Assembly: GCA_038025085.1 (NCBI GenBank)
Contig: CM076154.1
Coordinates: 35,382,501 to 35,446,500 of the forward strand
From: Tetragonia tetragonoides
Taxonomy: Eukaryota; Streptophyta; Magnoliopsida; Caryophyllales; Aizoaceae
Direction of reading: 5' to 3'
Length of the DNA: 64,000 bases
Made by a program: the position numbers and the translations under genes. The stretch's first letter is position 1. The number at the start of each line of letters is the position of its first letter. Below the pieces are notes generated by a model that saw nothing but the letters and a program-made list of their open reading frames with translations, ran no database searches and was not told the origin of the DNA. This document shows, piece after piece, positions 1 to 9,599 of this stretch.

Positions 1-260
1 AAAACTAAGTTAGGAACAGAAAGAATTAAACAACAAAATCACAAAAGTTCAAATTTTTAATCCAGGCTTAGAACACTTATGCAGCAAATTAAGTAGGCAT
101 CTAAGAAAACATGAAAAAGGAGACGAATTTGAGCAAATTCAATAAATGGTAAATCCTCAAAGTTCGGGACGCGATACCTTTGCCAATTTATACACAATTC
201 GATGATAATCGAACCCAGTTTCTCCATTAATAAATCTTGCTAAGAATCTCGTTTGTCCTC
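1..260. repeat. Copy A of a segment repeated at 10,931-11,200
   Basis: Read on the plus strand, this segment aligns co-linearly with 10,931-11,200. Shared blocks include aggaacagaaag, gaacact, catgaaaaa.gagac, tggtaaatcct and cagtttctcc, in the same order and spacing, with many substitutions and small indels between. The pair brackets the receptor-kinase pseudogene and LINE. That suggests an old tandem duplication of a block carrying a gene, or two copies of one transposon. The left end may run past the window edge. Confidence 0.55.
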
Positions 261-1500
261 AATCATCATGTACTGAATATAATGAATATGATGATTGTTA
301 AGCTTTTGATGAAGTATAACATAGACATGAAAAACGGCTTCCCTTTTTTCATAGCCCGTTTACAACTAGACGGGTCAAAACGGGCAAATACGTTTAAAAG
401 TTAAACGGGTTATATCGGGTCGAAATTAGCCCATTCACTGAATATTTATTTTTAAAAAATAATTTTAAAACTTAAAAGGCCAATATTTGTTGGCCTCCCA
501 TGACTGACCCGATCCGCACACAAATATGACTGACCCGACCCAGCCTAATTGTGGGGGAGGAAATGTCTACCAGCAATGGGTGGTGGGGGGTGAGAACTGA
601 GACGGGGTACATTTTTAGTCTTCACCCATGAATATTTTCCCCATTATATATCCGCCTCATATCCCACCGCCCGCCACAAAGTATTTTCTTAATTTATGTG
701 TATAACTATAAATAAGAATATAATATATGTACCGAATAAATAAAATAAATACGATTGTAAAATAAGATAGTAATAAAATAGAGCTTTGTTATTGTGAAAA
801 TTAAGGCTCTGTTCTTTCCGTTGAAAAGAAATGAATTCAACCGAACTGACTTTTTAAATTTGACCTTTAATCTTTTAAAATTTCATCCAAATATGTTCAA
901 TATTAAACTCATTTGAAAGTATATATATTTTGAAATCTTTCAAATGAAATATGTATCATCATGAACTTATTTTGGAATAAAAAGTTATTTTAGTGATAAG
1001 TTCCACGTATACTGAATTGTAGATCCCCAACTCCTGGTTGCTAACTTCTGGCAAAAGCGAACCGCAATTCGAATGGAGGCTGACTGCTGAGGCTGAGCCT
1101 GAGCGGCCTTGACGGGCAAGCCCCTGTGGTTGCGAGCTGGAGCTGCCATAGATTTTTCGAGCAGCTTGATCATGGCTTGCGCATCTATGTCCACCTCGAA
1201 AAACTCCAAATGTTAATCATCTCATCACGTAATATTTGTTACTCAGCAGTGTGTTTGCCTCTCACCTAGTGTGCATCATTTTGAAAGCGGACTGTACCTA
1301 AACGATAAGAAGACTGTATTAATCCAACTGTGGTAAGAAATAAAACTGTACATATCCAAGTCCAATTGCAATATAGTATTCAAACAAGGTACCTGAACGC
1401 AATTATTCAATGAGAAAGAAAAGCTGGTGATGGCGCAAAAGGGTCAACGGACAGCCAAAATACACTTCTGTTCATATTAAGCCAAAAATGAGGTGTTTTC
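1..1500. other. Intergenic stretch, no gene recognised
   Basis: I see no convincing gene. Positions 340-440 carry several short repeats of an acgggt/cgggt type, as in plant transposon debris. About 790-960 begins like the end of a small DNA transposon, but no matching second end was found. A short open frame on the minus strand (985-1200) has a near-consensus splice site at one edge but resembles no family I know. Bases 1-260 are homologous to 10,931-11,200 (separate entry). Confidence 0.4.
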
Positions 1501-1510
1501 CATATGCAAG

Positions 1511-1514
<4 letters not shown>

Positions 1515-1557
<43 letters not shown>
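1515..1557 (+). repeat. (GA)n microsatellite
   Basis: An uninterrupted GA dinucleotide run lies about 80 bp before the start codon of the receptor-kinase pseudogene, so it probably lay in its 5' leader or core promoter. GA tracts occur near the starts of several other genes in this window. Confidence 0.9.
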
Positions 1558-1559
<2 letters not shown>

Positions 1560-1634
1560 TACCTTAGACAACAATAAAACCAATGAAACACTCCATGATT
1601 GCAGTCCCCAGGAGGATACAGAAACTTGTTGTAA

Positions 1635-4600
1635 ATGGCTCCTCTTTATGCCCTCATTTGCTTTCTCTATTGCTTCACTGGGGAGCTCTGCTCTGCCATT
1701 GACAGCATCACAACCGCAGAGTTCCTGCAGGATCCTCAAGCTATAACATCAAAGAATGGTACTTTCAAGCTGGGATTCTTCAGTCCACCTAACTCCGCTA
1801 ATCGATACATCGGGATATGGTTCAACAAAGGTTCTTCTATGAGAGTTGTATGGGTAGCCAACAGGAACAAACCGATAACTGATTCGTCAGGTGTACTGAC
1901 AATATCAGAAAATGGTAACATTCAGCTACTCAATGGGAAGAAGGAGAGCATTTGGTCCTCGAAAGCATTGAATATTACCGTCGGAATTTCGTCTGCTCAG
2001 CTTCAAGATTCAGGGAACCTTGTTTTGCTACAAGGTAATACCAGTGAAACAAAAGCCAATCAGCAAATTTTGTGGCAAAGTTTTGATTACCCCACAAACA
2101 CATTCTTGCCAGGTATGCAACCTTTATTTCCAAATACTCCCAATAAAGAAAATGTCATTATCACATCCTGGAAAAGCCCTTCAGATCCATCTGAGGGAAA
2201 CTTCTCTATTGGTATTGGCACCACCGGTCTCCCTCAGTTTTTCTTATGGAATAACGGTATTCCACATTGGCGAAGTGGCCCATGGGATGGAAAAATATTA
2301 ATAGGAATTGCTAATCCTGATAGCACTTTTGCTGATGGATTTGCATTTCTCGATGAACCTGGGACTATTGGCTTGGCACTTTCCCCAGTAGATAAGTCTC
2401 TGTTGTTCAACATTGTGGTAGAGTCTCAAGGGGTTGTCACAGAATCAATTTGGGACGATATTAACAGAAAATGGACAATTGGGTATTCCGCCCCAACAAC
2501 CAAGTGTGATGTTTATGCAACTTGTGGGGCATTCGGGACTTGCAACCCTGGGAAATCTCCAATTTAATTTGTGGGTGTCTGCAAGGGTTTCAACCGAAAA
2601 ATCAGGATGAGTGGAAAAGGGGAAAATGGTCCAGTGGGTGTGTTAGAAGTACACCAATTCAATGTGACAGTGGCACCCAAGGGGGGCAAGAAGATGGATT
2701 TTTTAGGCTGCAGACAATGAAAGTGCCTGATAACATCGAGAAGCTATCAACATTCAGTCAAGACGATTGCAGAAGCCAGTGCTTGAACAATTGCTCTTGT
2801 TTAGCTTACGCATATCATTTGAACACTGGATGTATGGCATGGAGCAAAGACTTGATCGACGTAGAGGAATTCACTGTAGGAGGGGTGGATCTTTTCATTC
2901 GTCTGGCATCCTCGGACCTAGGTAAAAAGCCTTTTCGCCTGCATTTGTTCATTTGAGCTATTAAGTATTAACCACAAAAAACAATAAAATAGGAAAAACC
3001 CCAAGGCATAAGAAATTTCACACACAGCTATGAGATGACAGAGGTATGAATCTCTTTCAGGGGAAGGCAAAAGTCACAAAAAGACTGCAATTATTACGTC
3101 AGCGGTAATCACAGGAGCAATATTTGCTGCTACCTTGATATGCTTTCTTTGGAAGTGGGAAGTAAAACAAGGTACTATAAATACTATTTAAGAACTTGTT
3201 CAGTCAGTTATATATTGAGTTCAATACTAGTTGTACTTCTATTGTACTGATGCTGCTGCTGTACGAATCAGCAAAAAGGGTGGAAAGACAGACCAAATAC
3301 AAGTTCGGAGATAATATTGGCCAACTTGAACTCCAAGAGCCCCCATTATTTACTTTCGATATGCTCCGAATTGCAACAAACAACTTTCAAGAAACTAATA
3401 AACTCGAAGAAGATGGTTTTGGTCCAGTTTACAAAGGTAATGCCTGTTTGAACTTACGCGAATTAGTCTAGAATGGAGCACAAAACTAAAAGGTCTGTTA
3501 TACTCTTCCAACCTTTCTAGGGAACATTGAGAGATGAACAGGAAATAGCTGTAAAGAGACTTTCAAAAGCCTCGGGACAAGGCTTGGAAGAGTTCATCAA
3601 TGAAGTTGTGGTGATTTCTAAACTTCAGCACAGAAATCTTGTCAGACTACTGGGTTGCTGCATAGAAGAGAAGAAAAAATGCTAATTTATGAATACATGC
3701 CTAATATAGGGCTGGACGGCTTTCTCTTTGGTACTTATTGCATCATGTAGCTTGAATTTTGCATTTTTCATGCTCTTGCTAAAATTTTTACACAAGTGCA
3801 AAAACTTCTAGGCATGATAGACATTCACAGCCGAGTTAGCAGCATAACTGATCTAAATTTTGTTTGAATTAGATTGCCAGAAAAGAGAACTTCTACCTTG
3901 GGAGAGACGCCTCAATATCATTGATGGCATAGGCCGTGGCCTACTTTACCTTCACCGAGATTCTAGATTAAAGATTATTCATAGAGATCTGAAAGCGAGT
4001 AACATTTTGCTGGATAAAGATCTGAATCCTAAAATTTCAGACTTTGGCATGGCCCGGATATTTGGATGCAACCAAGATCAAGCCAATACCAGAAGAGTCG
4101 TCGGAACTTGGTGAGTAAACATATAATGTACAGAAATGACGCCCGTTTAATTATGATATTTGGCTGACTGTGTTATTCAACATGCAGTGGTTATATGTCT
4201 CCAGAATATGCAATGGGGCAGTTCTCTGAGAAATCAGATGTATTCAGTTTTGGTGTCTTACTATTGGAGACTGTCAGTGGGATGAGAAACACCACCTTCT
4301 ACCGCAGTGAGCTCTCCTTGACATTATTGGAATATGTAAGTGCCACAAAAATATAGAATTTACAGTGGTTACAGCCCCCATAACTTATAACTTACACGAT
4401 TACATCTAATCCTCTCCTGCTTATAAACCAAGACTATTCACCGTTCAGAGTTTCATGCTTCTTGAATGTTTCAGGTATGGAAAATGTGGAATGAGGGGAA
4501 TATTGTTTCTCTTATTGATCCAATACTTTCTGAGCCACGTTTTCAGGCAGAGGTTATCAGATGCATACATGTGGGACTATTTTGCGTGCAAGAGTTTGCT

Positions 4601-4744
4601 AAAGATAGGCCAAACATGTCAACTGTTATATCTATGATTGATTCTGACACAGACCTACCCTATCCTAAAAAACCGCCCGAAGATCAAGAGATCAACAACA
4701 GCTCCTCGAACAATTATTCCATTTCAGTCATAGAGGGTCAATAA
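1635..4744 (+). pseudogene. G-type lectin S-domain receptor-like kinase, disrupted
   Basis: Family layout is complete: signal peptide (first ~22 residues), B-lectin and S-locus glycoprotein domains, PAN domain (cysteines around 2760-2840), one membrane helix (exon 3061-3171) and a Ser/Thr kinase. Inferred exons: 1635-2921, 3061-3171, 3272-3436, 3521-3730, 3873-4110, 4188-4335, 4475-4744. Kinase lysine (IAVK), HRDLK, DFG and SPE are present. Breaks: a 5-bp tandem duplication (aattt twice, 2561-2570) puts a TAA at 2565. One extra base near 3523 shifts frame at the start of exon 4. One base is missing from the A-run near 3675, giving a second stop. The glycine loop reads EEDGFG instead of the usual GxGGFG, and the activation-segment join gives VVGTC where VVGTY is usual. 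An intact copy would be a plasma-membrane receptor of the self-incompatibility/defence type. A LINE begins 26 bp after the stop, behind its 13-bp target copy. Confidence 0.88.
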
Positions 4745-4756
4745 TTTAAGCTCTCT

Positions 4757-4769
4757 ACAAAGTATGTCA
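4757..4769. repeat. Left target-site duplication of LINE 1
   Basis: Thirteen bases, acaaagtatgtca, are repeated exactly at 9011-9023, immediately after the A-rich 3' end of the LINE. The copy starts 12 bp downstream of the receptor-kinase stop codon. Confidence 0.9.
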
Positions 4770-4908
4770 CAGTGTTCCTTTTCCATGTGCTGAGGAGACC
4801 AGGGCGCGTGCCCAAGAGGACCTTTCGACTTCCTTTTCCCCTTTACCCTTTTATTCCCTTTTTGTTGCTACCCCCCAAAAAGCACCTGCTTGTTCTACTG
4901 CTGACCAG

Positions 4909-5289
4909 ATGTTATCTGCTAATGTTTTTTCAGGTGCAAGCGGTGGAGATAGGGTTGTTGGGCAGGGCGTAATGCCGGTTCTGTCGACAGCGCCGGAAGT
5001 TTCTGTTGCTCCGGTGTGCCATGGGGAGTCAGAGGACGGGGGGACGGTTGTGACCATTCCACCATTGGCGGGTGAGAGGGACGACCGAGACCCTCAGTCT
5101 CTTCTTCGTGACCTGGATTTTCGGGTTGTTGGTACAACAGGTCAGGTAGCTAATGTTCAGGTATCTTCGAGGGGACCTCCCTTTCGAAGAAACAGGGTTG
5201 GCATTAGGGAGTTACGGGGTCTTGCGACGACCCTTAACTATGGGGAAGGGGGGAGTCGTAGGTCTAGGGGTATCGGTGGTTTTAGATGA
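4909..5289 (+). pseudogene. LINE 1 ORF1-like 3' fragment
   Basis: An open frame of up to 126 codons, Gly/Val/Arg-rich, has no recognisable RRM or zinc-knuckle motif. It ends with TGA at 5287-5289, overlapping the ORF2 start ATG at 5286-5288 (ATGA). It may be the C-terminal end of ORF1 or an N-terminal extension of the polyprotein; its true start lies upstream of what the truncated element retains. Confidence 0.55.
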
Positions 5290-8200
5290 AGGTTTTGAGT
5301 TGGAATGTGAATGGTCTGGGGATGGTAGGAAAGCGTAGTCTAGTGCAGGAAGTTGTTAGCCGGGCGTCTCCGGATGTGGTGATGTTTCAGGAGACGAAGG
5401 TTGAGGGAGTGGACTCTTTTTTTGTTCGTAGTCTTTGGGAGGCAGGGTCTAAGGATTGGGTGTGTTTGCCTTCGGTAGGAGCGTCGGGGGGTATTCTTAT
5501 TGCTTGGGATACCCGTTTTGCGACTCGAGTCGAGTCTCATTTTGGGCATTTTACTGTGTCGGTTCTGTTGAGTGTTCGTGGGAGGGTGATTGGTGGGTGT
5601 CTTCGGTGTATGGCCCGTGTGGGGTTGCTGACCGTGAGTCGCTTTGGGAGGAGTTGGCGGCGCTTGCTGGTCTCTGTTCCCGTAGATGGGTTATTGGGGG
5701 TGATTTTAATGTGATCCGTCATGCGGGGGAACGGCGTGGTAGAGGGTTGACTTGGGGGTATGATTGAGTTTGATTCCTTTATCAGGGAGTCCGCCCTCCG
5801 CGATTTGCCTCTAGATAATGCTCAGTTTACTTGGGGTGTGAGCGGGAGGCGGGATGTAGCCTCTCGGATTGATAGGTTCCTTGTTACGAATGATTTTGAG
5901 GATGAGTTTCCATCTTTGGTACAGGAGATCCTACCCCGTTCGTGTTCTGATCATTTTCCTCTTGTCTTACATTCTGCTCCCATTCAGTGGGGCCCGACCC
6001 CTTTCCGCTTTGAGAATATGTGGTGCTCCCACGCGGAGTTTGGGGTTAAAATTCGGGATTGGTGGGCGGAGTGTGAGGTGGAGGGCTGGAGGGGGCACTG
6101 TTTCATGAGGAGGTTGAGGTTTGTTAAGGAACGTTTGAAAGTCTGGAATAAGGAGACTTTTGGGGATGTCCGGGTGCGAAAGGGGGAGATCCTTAAGGAG
6201 ATTTTGGTGACGGATCGGACTTTGAGCGAGGAGGGCCATGATGAGGGGTTGCTGAGGAAGAGTGTGGATTTGAAGAATAGTCTAGAGGAGGTTTTGCTAA
6301 GGGAAAGGCAGAGTCAGCGTCAGAAGATGAAGGGGAGATGGGCGAAGGAGGGGGATGTGAGTTCTAGGTTATTTTTTAAAGTGGTTAATGGGAGGCGGAG
6401 GAGGAGTTTTGTTCGGGAGTTGGAGACAGATGATGGTGAGCGTGTGACTGATGTGGGTAGGATTAGTGACGAGATTACAGGTTTCTACACGGGTCTTTTT
6501 GAGGAAGAAGTGGTTGATAGACCGATGTTGGAGGGAGTTGAGTGGTCCCATACTACGCCATTGCTTCGGGACTGGCTTGAGCGCCCTTTTGAGTTAGAGG
6601 AGATACGGGCAGCGGTGTTTAGGATGGATCGCGAGAAAGCCCCGGGGCCGGATGGATTCACTATGGCTTATTACCAGGATTGCTGGGAGGTCATCAAGGA
6701 GGATCTGCTTGGGGTTTTTACTGAGTTTCATGCCACAGGGGTGATTGGGAAGAGTATGAACTCTAACTTTATCACCCTCGTCCCTAAGAAGGATCGGTCG
6801 ATTAAGGTGAGGGATTTTAGGCCTATTAGTTTAGTCACCAGCGTCTATAAGATTTTAACTAAGGTCCTGTCCATTAGACTTGGGACGGTTTTGACTGGGA
6901 CTATCTCGGCTGCTCAGAGCGCTTTTGTGGGGGGGCGCCAGATCATTGATGCAGCATTGGTAGCTAACGAGGTGGTTGATGATGCTCGTCGGAATAATCA
7001 TTCTGGGATTGTGTTTAAGCTGGACTTTGAGAAAGCTTATGATCGAGTTAGTTGGGGTTTTTTGGATCGCGTTTTAGATAGGAAGGGCTTCGGGGGGCGT
7101 TGGCGGAATTGGATAAGGGGTTGCCTGTCCAACGCCAGTTTCTCTGTCCTTGTTAATGGGGCGGCGCGTGACTGGTTTACTTCGTCGCGTGGTTTGCGCC
7201 AGGGGGATCCCCTTTCCCCTTTTCTATTCACCCTTGTCGTTGATGTTCTTGGCCGAATGTTGGATAGGGGAGTGGAGCGGGGGCTTGTTGAGGGATTTCG
7301 GGTGGGCCGGGGAAGGGTTTGTGTTTCCCACTTGCAGTTTGCCGATGATACGATCCTTTTCCTGTCGGCGGAAGCCGAAGGCTTTAAGAGGGTACTTACG
7401 CTCTTACAAGTCTTTGAGGTTGTGTCGGGGATGAGGATCAATCTGTCTAAGTGTAGTTTGGCGGGGGTCAACGTGGGGGAGGATGTTCTGAACTCCCTGG
7501 CTGGTTTAGTGGGTTGTCAGGTTCAGCAGTGGCCGCTTACTTATTTAGGGGTGCCCCTGGGGGGTAATCCCAGATCGGTTTCCTTTTGGGAACCGGTGGT
7601 GTCTAGAGTGGCTAAGCGTCTAGACGGTTGGAAAGGGGTGTATTTCTCTTTGGGGGGGAGGATTACTATTTTACCTGCCTAGCTAGCATCCCTCTTTACT
7701 ACCTTTCCCTTTTTAAAATTCCTGTTAGTGTAGCTAATAGGATTGAGAGGATGATGAGGGACTTTCTTTGGTCGGGGGCTGGTGAGGGTAAGAGAGACCA
7801 TTTGGTCAGTTGGGACCATGTGTGCCGGCCGAAAACTGAGGGGGGCTTGGGTTTTGGTAGGTTGGTGTCCAAGAACATTTCGCTAGTGGGTAAGTGGTTA
7901 TGGCATTTTCCCCTAGAATCTGACTCCCTATGGCACCGAGTTATCAGAAGCAAGTACGGCCTTCAGCATAATGGGTGGGACGCGCAAGCCAGCTCCACTG
8001 TCTCCCATGCTTTCCCTTGGAAGTTCGTTTCCCAGGTATCGTCTTTATTCTTTCCACTGGTCAGGTATAATGTGGGTAATGGTCAACGGGTTCGGTTCTG
8101 GGAGGATGTGTGGAATGGTGAAACTCCTTTCTCTTCTACATATCCGCGGGTTTTTCGTTTGTCCACTCTTCACGGGGCGCCTGTAGCTGATTTTTACTCA

Positions 8201-8920
8201 GCGGTTGGTGGTTCCTGGGACTTACACCTTCGACGACCACCACGTGATATAGAGATGGAGGAACTCGTTTCCCTCCTGGGTGTCCTCCACACTAGGCTTC
8301 TCGTCCCTAGGGACGATTCTCGGGCTTGGATTGGGGACTCCTCTGGGGTTTTCTCTTCTAAGTCCTTCCTTCATCATCTTAGCCTTCCGTCACAGTTTCC
8401 ACATTTTCCCCTTTCCTCTTATATTTGGAAGTCCAAGGCTCCTCTGAAGGTCCGTGCTTTTGTGTGGACTCTGGTGCTTGGTAAGGTGAACACTAGTGAT
8501 ATGGTGCAACGGTGGAGGCCGCATATGTGTCTTCTTCCCAGCATGTGTGTGATGTGTCGACAAGACGGAGAGAGTTGTTTGCACTTGTTTGTTATGTGTA
8601 ATTTTGCGAGGGCCTTGTGGGATAGGTTGTTGTGGGGGGAGCCTTTTGTGTGCCCTGCTACTGTGGGGCAATTCCTACAGATGCGGTTCTCTGCTATGCG
8701 GAGGGGGAAGGAGGGTAGGATGTTGTGGCGGTGTGCCTGTGTAGCTATTCTTTGGTGCACTTGGTTAGAGAGGAACTCGAGGATCTTCTCTGACGCGGGG
8801 AAGAGTATCGATTTAGTTTGGGAACATATAGTCTATTTGGCATCCCTTTGGGCGAAGGCGGCTGGTGCCTTCAAGGGGGTGCCATTGACGGTCATTCAAC
8901 ACCATTGGCGTGATTTGTAG
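5286..8920 (+). pseudogene. LINE 1 ORF2: endonuclease and reverse transcriptase, frameshifted
   Basis: ORF2 starts MKVLSWNVNGLG, the classic L1 endonuclease opening. QETKVE, GGDFNVI and SDHFPLVL follow as the other endonuclease motifs (to about 5975). Reverse transcriptase runs from about 6600 to 7660: APGPDGF, FRPISL, LDFEKAYDRV, GLRQGDPLSPFLF and the catalytic FADD near 7340. A Cys/His cluster near 8530-8600 (CVMC...CLHLFVMC) matches the zf-RVT region common in plant L1 ORF2. The frame changes near 5585, near 5758 (a G-run) and near 7665 (just before CLASIPLYY). No single protein can be made. In a working copy ORF2 nicks the target and copies the LINE RNA in place. Confidence 0.92.
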
Positions 8921-9010
8921 ATACTCTATTGTTGTTCTTTGAGGATACCTTATCCTCCATTTTGTATTATTCCACTATTTGATTAATAAAAATTTTCTCT
9001 TATCTAAAAA

Positions 9011-9023
9011 ACAAAGTATGTCA
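9011..9023. repeat. Right target-site duplication of LINE 1
   Basis: Exact copy of the 13 bases at 4757-4769, directly following the A-rich LINE tail. Confidence 0.9.
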
Positions 9024-9245
9024 GGCCTATTTATCCACTCCTGAGTCCTGACTCCACCTACACCTAGAAGTTGAGATAAAATTAAAAGTAGAAGTTATGA
9101 ATTGTAGCTTCTACTCTACTCCTACTTCTAGCTTTATTTAGTATTCTTGGAAGTTCGAGGTGGATTCAGGGGTGTATGAAGAGGGGGTGAGTAAGGAGAA
9201 ATGTGAGAAGTAGAAGTTGGAAGAAGCTAGGCCAAACGGGCCGAT
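9024..9245. mobile_element. MITE-like palindromic element (tentative)
   Basis: The two ends are loosely inverted: ggcctatttatcc on the left and the complement of ggccaaacgggcc on the right. The middle folds around repeated agtagaagtt / cttctact blocks near 9087-9125. It abuts the right LINE target copy. No target duplication was recognised, so the limits are approximate. Confidence 0.4.
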
Positions 9246-9479
9246 AGTATTCGATTAGTTTTTTTTAACAGCCTGTATATAAGTCCCCTGATTCAAAATT
9301 TTGGGGTGCTAGAAGAGCACAATTCATTTGGGCACCAAGTTAATTTGGTAAATATTTAGAAAGAAACTGGGTATCTAGTCCCATGTAACTTTTCTGTAAA
9401 ACATGAATTGGACATTGCTTAGTGTTTTCTGGTAAATTTATGATGACCAAGTATTTCACTATGTATTATTTCCAACTTT

Positions 9480-9485
<6 letters not shown>

Positions 9486-9526
<41 letters not shown>

Positions 9527-9562
9527 CTCGCTCTCGCACTCGCTCTCTCTCTCTCTCTCTCT
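9486..9562. repeat. (CT)n microsatellite
   Basis: A pyrimidine dinucleotide run with a short interruption of ctcgctcg-type units near 9522-9544. Confidence 0.9.
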
Positions 9563-9599
9563 TCCCTCCTTCAGTGGAGTTTTGAACTCTTTTCAGGTG

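Larger units (their letters stand above)
4770..9010 (+). mobile_element. L1-type LINE retrotransposon, 5'-truncated, ORF2 broken
   Basis: The 4,241-bp element is bounded by an exact 13-bp target duplication and ends in AATAAA (about 8984) and a short A-rich tail. It holds the last part of ORF1-like sequence, then ORF2 with apurinic endonuclease, reverse transcriptase and a C-terminal zinc-finger-like (zf-RVT type) region. No RNase H follows. It is much richer in G than its surroundings. At about 4.2 kb with no recognisable nucleic-acid-binding ORF1 domain it is probably 5'-truncated. ORF2 needs at least three frameshifts, so the copy is not autonomous. Confidence 0.93.

Noticed and set aside
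785..960. Possible MITE beginning aaggctctgttctttccgttg
   Set aside because: It resembles one end of the Tourist-like family at 37,370, but no inverted partner end or target duplication was found.
985..1209. Open frame on the minus strand, up to 74 codons, with a possible splice site at one edge
   Set aside because: It needs a non-ATG start, matches no family I recognise and has no partner exon nearby.
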